Below, piece by piece: positions 32,317-40,195 of a DNA stretch of 64,000 nucleotides. The notes beneath the pieces are model-generated. The model was not told the origin of the DNA. It did not search any database and saw nothing but the letters and a program-made list of their open reading frames with translations. Every line of letters starts with the position of its first letter. The first letter of the stretch is position 1. The stretch spans positions 416,287 to 480,286 of the forward strand of contig NZ_JAEVYN010000003.1 of assembly GCF_016807185.1 (NCBI RefSeq), in the 5' to 3' direction. Source of the stretch: Leptolyngbya sp. Cla-17. Lineage in GTDB: Bacteria; Cyanobacteriota; Cyanobacteriia; Leptolyngbyales; Leptolyngbyaceae. A program made the position numbers and the translations under genes.

Positions 32317-32643
32317 ATGGCTCATCTGCCCCTTGATTTAGACTGCAACGTGCCGCAATGGCAATGTTCCGCACCGCTGGACGCAGACATTGCGGCTCAC
32401 ATTCGCCGCGCCATGATGTTGCAGGGCTTCAAATGGGATACGCAAGTGGGCGATGTCAACACCCTGGCTCCTTTTGCCCTGATCTTGCCAGCTCAGACTT
32501 GGCGACAACTTGCTCAATTGGCGGAGTGTCTGACCCAGGAAACACTTCAGGCGGAGGCTGAACTGCAAGAGCGTCCTGATCTGTGGCAAGAATTGGGACT
32601 GCCGCGATCACTCCGACAAGCCATGTCCCAACACACACCCTGA
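32317..32643 (+). CDS. Probable N-terminal fragment of a larger protein
   Basis: 108 residues starting 9 bp after the CAP fragment. It ends in ETLQAEAELQERPDLWQELG LPRSLRQAMSQ, a helical pattern I associate with N-termini of circularly permuted ATP-grasp-type proteins, but the catalytic part is absent. Its identical copy in the right arm stays open, so the short length is not a local error. Function unknown. Confidence 0.45.
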   Translation: MAHLPLDLDCNVPQWQCSAPLDADIAAHIRRAMMLQGFKWDTQVGDVNTLAPFALILPAQTWRQLAQLAECLTQETLQAEAELQERPDLWQELGLPRSLRQAMSQHTP

Positions 32644-32668
32644 ACACCTGCCGCTGACCGAAATCAAT

Positions 32669-33177
32669 TTGGCTATGCCAAGTGTCCACGTAACGGGGTT
32701 TTTCGTTCCACTGCATCTCAGACCCCACCGACAAACTGAAGCCGGAAAAAGCTGGCACACGTTGGAGGTGTCTCAATCGACGGTGCAGCAGTGGGAGAAT
32801 GGCAAAAATGTCTCCAGTTTGGAGAATCTGGAGAAGATTGCTCGAATTAGGGGATGGTGGTGGAGGATTTTGTTGCTTACCTGTATGGGTGCACAGGTGG
32901 GTTGACGAGTAAGGACATTCTTGATCGGGTAGAAGTAATGCCATCGCGGGATTTTGCCCAGATGTTGCGAGTGATGGCGGATCGGATGGCTACGGCAAAG
33001 GATGCGCCGCCGATAGTGGAGCGTAAGGGGAAGGCTTCGACTAACGCTCAGCCCAAGGGGAAGGGCGAGGGGGAAGGCTTAGCTCAAGGTGATCGGGTGC
33101 CGCTGGAGTTGCTGGAGCAAGTTGAAATGGATGAGGTAACGGAGGGTACGGATGAAGAGATGAAGGGTGAAGTCTGA
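32669..33177 (+). pseudogene. XRE-type DNA-binding protein, frameshifted
   Basis: The first frame encodes VSQSTVQQWENGKNVSSLEN and LEKIARIRG, the second half of a Cro/CI helix-turn-helix. The neighbouring frame continues from 32854 as MVVEDFVAYLYGCTGG with a charged tail to 33177, the expected sequel. One base is missing near 32850 and the first HTH helices are not recognisable. Probably a decayed regulator. Confidence 0.55.
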
Positions 33178-33251
33178 AGAATGAGGCTGAAGGAAACTGG
33201 AGCTTGCAGGGTTGAGATAGGGAACTCTTAACTCAATCAATAGGTTCAAGT

Positions 33252-33875
33252 ATGAGATACCAATCCAGGCAAAGAAGGTCTTCGACATCGTTTGCAGTCA
33301 GAGCAAAACAAGTTCTCTTGCCTGGATTGTTGATTGCTGGAGTTAGCCTGCTTTCTGCGAAAGATGCTTTTTACTTTGATAACGGGTCGGGTGGGGCGGG
33401 TTGGAAGATTGGTAAACCAAAAGTATCGCTGCTCAACGCTCACGGCGGTCGATCGCTCCCAGAAGTTCGGCAGTTGGCGTTGGCGCTGGTGAACCGAGAT
33501 CGTCAACTCAATGGCTTGTTGCCGCTAGTGGAAGATCCGCTGCTCTCTCAATCGTCTCAGCAGCACAGCCAAGATATGATGAGCCGCAATTATTACGCTC
33601 ATGTCACTCCAGAGGGGAGAACCCCAACGGATCGCTTCACCCAAGTAGGCGGACGCGGTGGGGTGGGAGAAAACATCATGCAGCAGACAGGCGGAACAGG
33701 AATTAGCTTGAGCTATGGGCTGATTGAAGCATTTCAGAAAAGCTGGATGTATAGCACAGGACATCGCCAAAACTTGTTAAAGCCGGACTACAAACGTTTT
33801 GGTTATGGGATTGTGGTTGACCCGATGAGGGGACGAGCTTATGCGGTGCAAAACTTTGCTGGAGCAGAACAGTAA
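33252..33875 (+). CDS. Secreted CAP-domain protein (YkwD type)
   Basis: 207 residues. Residues about 22-36 form a hydrophobic export signal or anchor. The CAP domain occupies about 68-205: LALVNRDRQLNGLLPLVEDP, HSQDMMSRNYYAHVTPEGRT, GGVGENIMQQTGG, and STGHRQNLLKPDYKRFGYG. The putative active-site His and Glu residues of bacterial CAP proteins are present. Extracytoplasmic role unknown. A second, different CAP gene fragment lies 1 kb upstream. Confidence 0.8.
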   Translation: MRYQSRQRRSSTSFAVRAKQVLLPGLLIAGVSLLSAKDAFYFDNGSGGAGWKIGKPKVSLLNAHGGRSLPEVRQLALALVNRDRQLNGLLPLVEDPLLSQSSQQHSQDMMSRNYYAHVTPEGRTPTDRFTQVGGRGGVGENIMQQTGGTGISLSYGLIEAFQKSWMYSTGHRQNLLKPDYKRFGYGIVVDPMRGRAYAVQNFAGAEQ

Positions 33876-33893
33876 TAACACTTGCGTCAGGGA

Positions 33894-34269
33894 CTAGCGA
33901 TTCTCGGTGTCGATCCACCAGCGTTGAAGTTTAGGCTTTTGACCGGGTTGATTATTGACGGTGACAACTGCTAGCTTTTGCCCGTTGGCGTTGGTGAAGC
34001 TGAAGCGACAAAAGCCCATACCTGTACCAGAGCAGGTTTCGACTTCGTTGTAGCCAAGTTTGTCGATGAGGTAGTTCATTGCGCCGAAGCGATCTCGATT
34101 GGGGGAATGTACTACACTTGCCATCCGCTGTTGAGCAAGGTCTTTCGTGCCTGAGCGTAGGGCATACCTTGTTTAAGGGTTTTGGGGAGGGTCTGAGCTA
34201 TGGCGATCGTGGGCACAAGGAGTGTTGCGATCGTGGTTGCAGTGATTGTGGCAAGCAGTTTGTTCATAA
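33894..34269 (-). pseudogene. Small secreted protein, frameshifted in both arms
   Basis: From the ATG at 34269 the frame gives a signal peptide (MNKLLATITATTIATLLVPT, then IAIAQ) and LKQGMPYAQARKTLLNSGWQ, then a stop. The neighbouring frame continues the protein: NYLIDKLGYNEVETCSGTGM, GFCRFSF, VVTVNNQPGQKPKLQRWW. The one-base shift near 34105 occurs identically in the right arm, so it is probably in the genome. The combined product would be about 120 residues with a conserved Cys pair. Confidence 0.65.
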
Positions 34270-34557
34270 GCACAACTTTATTTCTCCATGCAGTTCGCTA
34301 GATTTTTAGATTTACTGGATTTGTACGGAGCCAAATTAGATGACATCAAGACAAATTCGTGTCGCTGCAAACTCCCGCTATTGTAGGTTTGCAGATGATC
34401 GGTTGCTGAACAATCAATCATCTGGTCATCAGGCTTACCAAGTTGGCTCCAGACGGAAGGTTCATCAGGTCTAGCTTTACTGCTTCAACGACACTAATGC
34501 GTCTCTACGACAAATTAAAAAGTCACTGTACACCTTAAAAGCATGGCAGCGAAGCGA
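34270..34557. other. Intergenic region without visible features
   Basis: About 290 bp between two minus-strand secreted-protein genes. No gene or strong structure seen; it presumably holds the promoter of the 34269 gene. Confidence 0.4.
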
Positions 34558-35259
34558 TTAGAACGAGTTCGTTGGCTGCACAAAGCGAGCGTTAGCGCGA
34601 ACCAAGCAGTTATCGGCGGTGCGCAGCCAGGGAGCACCGTTAGAGGTGGTCATGGCCAGCCCGGAGCGATCACGAAATGCAGTGATCGGATCGCCCGCGT
34701 TGTAGGTGCGGCGAATGGACCCATTGGGTGTGGCGCGACAGTTGAGAAAGCCATCAGCCGACACGACTCTCCACCCGCGCCAAGTGCTAGATTGAGTGCC
34801 ACCATTCCACTGATCGACGCTTACAGGTGTAAAGTCTCCACGCCCATCGGGACGGGGCAAGGCAGCCACTAAATTGAGCGTGACAGTCTGACCGATGACA
34901 GGACAAGCCTTGCCGCCTGTAACGTTCCAAGTGACTGAGAATCTTTGCCCAGGGCGATTGTCAGTCATGTCGATCGTGCCTGTACAAACCTGTTCAGCTC
35001 CGGGACCCGTACGAGAATCTCGAAACGTGCCTCGATAGCGTGAGACACCACTCTCAGGCACCGGAACACCAGACACATTCGCTGAGCCAATCCAATCTTT
35101 GCCTTGAATGCGGCTCACGTATTCCACGCTCGGTTTCGAGCGACTTGAATCAAGCACGAAGCGAGTTTGTCCAGTTGTCGTAGTGTAAACAGCAGCTGAG
35201 GCGGCAGCCGGAAAGGCAAATGATAGTGCGCTGAGCGCCAGAAGATAACGGTATTGCAT
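34558..35259 (-). CDS. Secreted protein with SH3-like C-terminal segment
   Basis: 233 residues with a clear type I signal peptide (MQYRYLLALSALSFAFPAAA, cleavage near ASA). The central part holds a Cys-containing beta-rich module (EQVCTGTIDMTDNRPGQRFS). The last 70 residues (ADGFLNCRATPNGSIRRTYN, GAPWLRTADNCLVRANARFV) look like a bacterial SH3 domain of the kind that binds cell-wall or protein ligands. No catalytic motif. Likely periplasmic or extracellular. Confidence 0.7.
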   Translation of the reverse strand: MQYRYLLALSALSFAFPAAASAAVYTTTTGQTRFVLDSSRSKPSVEYVSRIQGKDWIGSANVSGVPVPESGVSRYRGTFRDSRTGPGAEQVCTGTIDMTDNRPGQRFSVTWNVTGGKACPVIGQTVTLNLVAALPRPDGRGDFTPVSVDQWNGGTQSSTWRGWRVVSADGFLNCRATPNGSIRRTYNAGDPITAFRDRSGLAMTTSNGAPWLRTADNCLVRANARFVQPTNSF

Positions 35260-35372
35260 GGTTCAGTCCTGTAGCTTTGTCTTTTCAAAGTTCATTACTT
35301 CTAGAAAGACTACGCTTGTGTTGCGTGTTGCTACGGAAACAGTCGATAACTTTCTTCGCTGCTCGACCGAAG

Positions 35373-35401
35373 GGGGCACCTCAGAATTCGGAAAAATTTG
35401 T
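35373..35401 (+). repeat. Solo end of the MITE-like family
   Basis: GGGGCACCTCAGAATTCGG followed by AAAAATTTGT, matching the ends of the element at 5078-5307. No partner end is visible nearby, so this is a solitary end abutting the truncated exonuclease gene. Confidence 0.5.
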
Positions 35402-35433
35402 CCACTTAGGCGTTTCTGTAGCTTTGAGACCCA

Positions 35434-35826
35434 GTGTTACCGCGTGCGACCTTCCGGTTTACGCACATCCACGGCATTCGGTGGCAGGATGTTGCAGATC
35501 AACCCGCCTTCGGTGACCTGTGGATTTTTATCCAGCCCTTCATGCAGGATGCTGCTTTTCTAGCCGCCCATAACGCCTCTTTTGACCGGGGCGTGCTCTA
35601 TGCGTGCTGTGACCTTTACGGCATTGCTCGACCGCCACAGCCTTTTTTGTGTACGGTGCAACTGGCTTGCAAAACCTGGAATTTACGTCCGACCAAACTG
35701 CCCAATGTTTGTGAATACCTGGGCATCGAGCTAGAGCACCATCAAGCGTTGTCTGATGCAGAAGCCTGTGCTCGCGTTGCTCTGGCAGCTCACCAGTCCC
35801 AAGCAGCTTGCCAGAATCGGTGTTGA
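35434..35826 (+). pseudogene. DnaQ-type 3'-5' exonuclease, N-terminus missing
   Basis: 130 residues from a GTG codon. FTHIHGIRWQDVADQPAFGD, AHNASFDRGVLYACCD (Exo II) and HHQALSDAEACARVALAAH (Exo III, His and Asp) are present, but the Exo I DxE segment that begins the domain is absent. Upstream lies the solitary element end. The protein probably lacks nuclease activity. Confidence 0.7.
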
Positions 35827-35975
35827 ACCAATCAAACGTCAGCGCCTACATGGGCTTAGAGATCGCCCCCCTGATGCCAGTGGAACCTGACCCTTGTCAC
35901 CGTAACAGGGATTGCTTGCCTGATCTCAAGACCAGCCCGTAGGGTGAGAATAGTCCTGTTTGCCTGCCATTCATA

Positions 35976-36149
35976 ATGCCCATTGAGGTCACCCTGGAGC
36001 GACGGCAACTGCAATTGACCTGTATCGAGGGGGCACTGGCGAAAGGTGCCACCAGCCGACACGCTTTACGCCGACAGTTTGAAAGCGCGATCGCTGCATT
36101 GCCTTTAATTGCAATCAAGCCCCCCCCCTCTCCCTCATCCTCACATTGA
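35976..36149 (+). CDS. Possible 57-residue protein
   Basis: Open frame MPIEVTLERRQLQLTCIEGA to the TGA at 36147, overlapping the last 9 bp of the convergent resolvase gene. Amphipathic, Arg-rich, with a low-complexity Pro/Ser end. Coding status uncertain. Confidence 0.3.
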   Translation: MPIEVTLERRQLQLTCIEGALAKGATSRHALRRQFESAIAALPLIAIKPPPSPSSSH

Positions 36150-38111
36150 GATAATTTGATTAATTGGATTGTTGTGCCTGACGTTGTGACGTTGCCCCAG
36201 CCCATGCCTTTGATGATGGCTTTCAATTTCTGGTCTACGGTTGGCTAGAGCTTGTTGTACGCGACCTTGAGAAGCGGAATAGTCATTGCCTCTAAGGAGG
36301 GCCAAAAGCGCTGGAACCCCAATAAACCACTTGTCGTTAAACGCTCTAACTGGATCATCATTCCAGGCAATAATCAGAGAAATCGCCTCATCAATCTTTT
36401 CCAAAGCCGACGCCTGATCGCGAATTCTTCTTTGCGGCGTATGACCTGCAATAGTTGGTTGAACTCGTGATGGCACTGGCACCACAGGTGTAGGTATCGG
36501 AGTAACCGGAGCCGAACCCGTAAACAGTTGTTTTAACTGCTGAAACTGAATCAACTCCGCCTGCAGCCGTTCATTTTCAGTTTTCAACGCCTCCAACTCT
36601 TCCAACTCCTCCAACGGTCGAATCGCCACCGATGCCATACTTTGAAGTTGCCCCTGGGCCTGGTCAAGTTTTGCCAAGAGCGCCTGATTTTCAGCCCTCA
36701 ACCGTTCTACTTCAGCTGTAAACCATTGAAAGGTGCTGCCAAAGGATTCAACCGAAGTTGCTATCGTCGGAGTCGAATCGTCTCGCAGAAACCTAACAAC
36801 CGCCTCCATTACATCCGCATTAGAGCCTTGAGCATTGAGTTTAATTGCCGCTAATTCTTTGAGTTGATGCATTAAATCAGTAGGCACACTCGCGCGAGGT
36901 TTACGGGGATGGATTTCAGCATCCGGAAGAGCGATCGCCATTGTTTCATTCTCCATTACTTCAACTGGCTCAATATCTGCCAGTTCAACGGGTTCAAGCT
37001 CCAATTCGACCGTAGTCGGTAACGCTCCAACGCGTTCTAATAGAATCCCCTTTTCACCGAGTGGCTGCTGCTGGGCCCCGATCAAGAAATAATGAAAGTA
37101 GTGTTCCGTAGCCCCCGCATTCTTCCTTTTTGCTAATTCAGACTCACCAATCACATGCCCTAGATGCTGTTGCAGGAACCGGTGAGTGCCTTGATTAGGA
37201 GGACAGAAGAAATGCGTGGCAATTTCAGCATACGCCCCCCTAAGATTGTGAGCCGTCACCGCCTTTTCGCCAGGTAGCACCGGCAGTACCTCTGAGTCCT
37301 CGAAGCTGCTCTTGATATAATGCCTGACACTGGTATTGAGCCTGGAGTTAATGTCATCAGGAGACAACTCCGCCAACTCCTGAATTCTAGGATGGGCTCT
37401 AAACTTATAGATCGCCTTTAGAACCTTATCTGCATCAATCAAAGTAGCGATCAGGAAGGTTTGAGCCTTTTCAATGTCTTGAATTCCTTTTTTCAGTTGC
37501 CCACGAAACGAGATCGCGTAAGGATGATGGGTCGGTTTAAATTCGCCTTTAGCCACAATCTCACTGAATCGTCTCCCCGTCACCGCCAAAAGCCCTACTG
37601 CCCATTCATAGGGAGTTTCCCTTGTCAACAAATCCTTCGCCTTATTCAAGAACCTGTCTGCGCGAATCGGCTGTAAATCGTCCTGCTTTAGATTGTTCTT
37701 AATCGTCGTTTTTTGCTTAATTGCCTGCTGTACCTCATTTGGATAAGTCAGGTGATAAAGCCCCCAGTGAGGGTAAACCTTGCCATACAGACTAGGTGGC
37801 AACTCCAGCCTAGGCAATCGACCCTCATCTATAGCCCGAGCGATTGCCTTGCGATAGTCTGGTAAATATTGATTCGCGATCGAGGCAACCGGGTAGCCTT
37901 CTTCGAGGAGGGCAATTTCAGCGGCACAGAGAGCTTTCGCTGCGTTTTCAGTCTTACAGTTGCCCAACCTATCGATAAAGTGGAGGATCAATTCTCCACG
38001 TTCGTCTTTGGAGAGTTTAGTGCGATCGTTTGTAGCGATGCGATCGCGGAATCGAGCGATTAATTGTTCGCGGGTGGTGTCATGGGTATAGGCAGTAGGG
38101 ATAAAACTCAT
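36141..38111 (-). CDS. Telomere resolvase-like protein (protelomerase family)
   Basis: 656 residues. An N-terminal helical region (about 1-145) is followed by a tyrosine-recombinase-type catalytic domain: LLAVTGRRFSEIVAKGEF with the first Arg (R180/R181), a beta-hairpin Lys in ISFRGQLKKG (K207/K208), AHNLRGAYAEIA as HxxR (H288, R291), HLGH (H316/H319) and a probable nucleophile in ATEHYFHYF (Y338 or Y341). The arrangement and the long N-terminal part resemble the ResT/TelK/TelA telomere resolvases rather than phage integrases. A coiled coil (about 465-545) and a C-terminal module (AWNDDPVRAFNDKWFIGVPA, HGLGQRHNVRHN) follow, possibly for DNA binding. Such enzymes cut palindromic telomere junctions and reseal them as hairpins. 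The gene lies 7.6 kb from a perfect palindrome axis. It is identical in length in both arms. Assignment is by motif and context, not by search. Confidence 0.75.
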   Translation of the reverse strand: MSFIPTAYTHDTTREQLIARFRDRIATNDRTKLSKDERGELILHFIDRLGNCKTENAAKALCAAEIALLEEGYPVASIANQYLPDYRKAIARAIDEGRLPRLELPPSLYGKVYPHWGLYHLTYPNEVQQAIKQKTTIKNNLKQDDLQPIRADRFLNKAKDLLTRETPYEWAVGLLAVTGRRFSEIVAKGEFKPTHHPYAISFRGQLKKGIQDIEKAQTFLIATLIDADKVLKAIYKFRAHPRIQELAELSPDDINSRLNTSVRHYIKSSFEDSEVLPVLPGEKAVTAHNLRGAYAEIATHFFCPPNQGTHRFLQQHLGHVIGESELAKRKNAGATEHYFHYFLIGAQQQPLGEKGILLERVGALPTTVELELEPVELADIEPVEVMENETMAIALPDAEIHPRKPRASVPTDLMHQLKELAAIKLNAQGSNADVMEAVVRFLRDDSTPTIATSVESFGSTFQWFTAEVERLRAENQALLAKLDQAQGQLQSMASVAIRPLEELEELEALKTENERLQAELIQFQQLKQLFTGSAPVTPIPTPVVPVPSRVQPTIAGHTPQRRIRDQASALEKIDEAISLIIAWNDDPVRAFNDKWFIGVPALLALLRGNDYSASQGRVQQALANRRPEIESHHQRHGLGQRHNVRHNNPINQIISM

Positions 38112-38136
38112 CGTTTCACGTCCATGTTCATTAAAT

Positions 38137-38179
38137 CCCTATCTATATCAGATATTCATACTATATCATTATCCTTATC
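38137..38179 (-). promoter_or_regulatory. GATAGGG/GATAAGG boxes upstream of the resolvase gene
   Basis: In the direction of the gene, GATAAGG (38179-38173) and GATAGGG (38143-38137) bracket an AT-rich stretch with ATATAGTATGAATAT, 26 nt from the start codon at the near end. The same heptamers are iterated next to the telomere axis, so the resolvase or a telomere-binding protein may control this promoter. Confidence 0.5.
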
Positions 38180-38207
38180 GCTGTTGCAATCGGTGTGAGG
38201 AGGGGGA

Positions 38208-38225
38208 GCAAGAACTAGTTCTTGC
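38208..38225. promoter_or_regulatory. Perfect 18-bp palindrome
   Basis: GCAAGAACTAGTTCTTGC lies in the 169-bp gap between the divergent resolvase and 38281 genes. It is probably a dimeric regulator operator. The protein is unknown. Confidence 0.5.
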
Positions 38226-38280
38226 AATAAATTTATGGAACGAATTGGGCATTTTAAGGGGGTAGTTTTTTGCATCTACT

Positions 38281-38661
38281 ATGAAAGGCGTTTTGCATAG
38301 AATCCAAGCAAGGCTTGCTTCGCTGCTTTCCAAAAGCGAACTGAAGCAACCCACAATTAGCAGTTATGGGCAAGCTGAGAGTGGTGTTGCTTTAGACGAT
38401 ATTCAACCGGTAATGGAATGGTTATTCCTTAGCCTTCTCAATGCAGGCTATCAAGGGCAATCTCACTTGTTCTGGTTGTCTCCTAGAGATGCTGTTGACT
38501 TGCATCAACATCTACGACAGTTACACCAGAAAGATGAGCCTATTTTTGGCTATCGCTGTGGAGATCGCGTTTCAACACCCCCGGAAGGCTTTTATTGGAG
38601 AATAATGGCAGAGCATCCCTCTTTGAAAATTTACCAGTTAGAAGTACAGCAAAATGGCTAA
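38281..38661 (+). CDS. Hypothetical protein
   Basis: 126 residues, soluble, divergent from the resolvase gene. It contains DIQPVMEWLFLSLLNAGYQG and SPRDAVDLHQHLRQLHQ, with no known motif. Its stop overlaps the start of the following small frame. Family not recognised. Confidence 0.6.
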   Translation: MKGVLHRIQARLASLLSKSELKQPTISSYGQAESGVALDDIQPVMEWLFLSLLNAGYQGQSHLFWLSPRDAVDLHQHLRQLHQKDEPIFGYRCGDRVSTPPEGFYWRIMAEHPSLKIYQLEVQQNG

Positions 38662-38803
38662 AAATGATTTTGTATCTACAATCGGGGTTGACTATACTAC
38701 CCTTCTTGACCTGCTTCAAGCAGAAAACATGGATGAAGTTACAAAGAGGCAGGAAATAAAGAGCAACACTGGAACCTTTATTCCTAGTCAATTCAAGAGG
38801 TGA
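38654..38803 (+). CDS. Possible 49-residue protein, GUN4-like start
   Basis: An ATG overlapping the end of the previous gene opens MAKNDFVSTIGVDYTTLLDL and ends at TGA 38801. GVDYTTLLDLLQAENMDEV resembles the first helix of GUN4 domains (DYTxLxxLLxxxxxxEA), but the remainder of such a domain is absent. Either a small protein or a truncated remnant. The frame is also open in the right arm. Confidence 0.4.
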   Translation: MAKNDFVSTIGVDYTTLLDLLQAENMDEVTKRQEIKSNTGTFIPSQFKR

Positions 38804-38829
38804 AACGGAGCTTTTACAGGTATTAAGCG

Positions 38830-39201
38830 ATGAGTAAGCAAAGCCCATTTCACAAGTTACCCGAATGCGATCGCTGTTTTCACAATACCCATAACCCTCA
38901 TCTTTTCTGTGCCGTTCATCCCTATGGAGTGCAAGAAAGTAGTGAACAGTGTGTAGATTTTGAACTAGATCCGAACTTATTAAATGGGGAATGGTGGGAG
39001 CCAGAAGAAGCCAGTTTTTATGGGAATGAGCTTGTCATTTCACCGGCGCAACGATGGAACCGAGCGCAAAAGCTAGAACTGTTGCTGTGGCATCCGCTTT
39101 TTACAGGTCTGTGCCCTGAGTGTCGCTATCCATTTCCTCCCGATTCAGCGCGTGTTCATTGGGATTGCCCTTCGTGTGAATGGAAAGACGACAGTGTGTA
39201 G
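38830..39201 (+). CDS. Small zinc-ribbon-like protein
   Basis: 123 residues. The N-terminal Cys/His cluster (CDRCFHNTHNPHLFCAVHPY) and a C-terminal CPECRYPF...CPSC pair suggest two zinc-binding sites. No other motif. It shares direction with 38281 and 38654 and may form an operon divergent from the resolvase. Function unknown. Confidence 0.65.
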   Translation: MSKQSPFHKLPECDRCFHNTHNPHLFCAVHPYGVQESSEQCVDFELDPNLLNGEWWEPEEASFYGNELVISPAQRWNRAQKLELLLWHPLFTGLCPECRYPFPPDSARVHWDCPSCEWKDDSV

Positions 39202-39335
39202 ATTGCACTTCAGACAATTTTGTTTGGGTCTAACTTTCTGGTTTTAGCCTAAACCTCACCGGGTTGCAGTGGCTTTCCTTGCCAGGATTTCTTGCCTATA
39301 TAGAAGTCTTTTAATCAGCAGAGTGATTGCTCAAC

Positions 39336-39926
39336 TTAATCGTCTAACCGCCGTGTTTGATTAAGATGAGGTCTGAATGTCCAGTTAATGCGTTCTGCTA
39401 CTGATTGCTTAGTCTTGGGCAATTGATGAATGTGAGTGGATTGGCAACCGGGAAGCATGAGCAGTAGCGAACCATGTTCGAGAAAGAAATGCTGTAATTC
39501 CCCCTCATGCCCCTTACGGGGTTTAAGGCTAAACTTGCGGATAGCGCCCAATGAAATCGAAGCGATCGCGGGACTGGTGCCCAGGCTCTTTTCGTTATCC
39601 GAGTGCCAACCGATTGAGTGTTCACCGACGCGATAGCGATTGCCAGTGGTGATCGCAAAGTTGAAGCCAGATTCAGTTTCTATACGGTCTCGTAACTTGG
39701 CTAATGGGTCCGTCCAGGGCAGCGGTTCTAGAAGTACCGACGACGAATAGAAATAGCTGCATCCCTCATCGCCATAGATAGCTTCCAAACGAGGGACAGG
39801 GATAAACTTGCCAAACATCCGAATATCATTTTGCTGCCAACTCAGAGCTTGGCTGTGTTCGTAGAGAGCATCGGCTTCAGCTTGAGAGAGGAATTGAGGC
39901 AGGTAGTAGTAGGGTTCTTGGGTCAT
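39336..39926 (-). CDS. AlkB-like 2-oxoglutarate/Fe(II) dioxygenase
   Basis: 196 residues from the ATG at 39926 (MTQEPYYYLPQF); a longer frame adds an unsupported leader. Core motifs: NRYRVGEHSIGWHSDNEKSL with the HxD iron ligands (His and Asp of WHSDNE), ASISLGAIRKFSLK, a distal His in STHIHQLPK and the 2-oxoglutarate-binding RINWTFR. This fits ALKBH2/3-like DNA or RNA demethylases. A related broken N-terminus occurs at about 42000-42080, so an ancestral pair was duplicated. Confidence 0.85.
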   Translation of the reverse strand: MTQEPYYYLPQFLSQAEADALYEHSQALSWQQNDIRMFGKFIPVPRLEAIYGDEGCSYFYSSSVLLEPLPWTDPLAKLRDRIETESGFNFAITTGNRYRVGEHSIGWHSDNEKSLGTSPAIASISLGAIRKFSLKPRKGHEGELQHFFLEHGSLLLMLPGCQSTHIHQLPKTKQSVAERINWTFRPHLNQTRRLDD

Positions 39927-40052
39927 AGCACCATCAGGGGGGTAGTGAATAGGCAAGGAATTGAAATAATTCGCGATCGCAGCAAGAGAAAACGTGTGAC
40001 GTAGATTATTTCGATATAAGGTGCCCAAAGTCCAAGGAGATCATTCCTATTT

Positions 40053-40155
40053 CAAGTTATTTGCTACAGCGAAAGGATTGTAGCCAGAGAAGCTAACCGA
40101 GTCCTCATCGAAGAACCCCGCGATTGCCTTTCTGATTCCCTCTTTTTCCAAGCTT
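40053..40155 (-). pseudogene. C-terminal fragment of a 71-residue-protein paralog
   Basis: The minus strand encodes KAIAGFFDEDSVSFSGYNPF, AVANNLK, stop, closely matching the end of the intact 71-residue protein at 42099-42314 (AIAGFLDEDSISFSGCNPLA, VVKNLK). The first half is missing. It precedes the AlkB-like gene just as the intact copy precedes an AlkB-like remnant. Confidence 0.65.
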
Positions 40156-40195
40156 TAATAGTACAATTGCTTCAACGGCTCGGAACAATTTACCC

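Noticed and set aside
32456..32944. 162-codon open frame on the minus strand
   Set aside because: It lies antisense to the 108-residue and XRE-type frames, which show recognisable protein patterns, whereas this frame does not.
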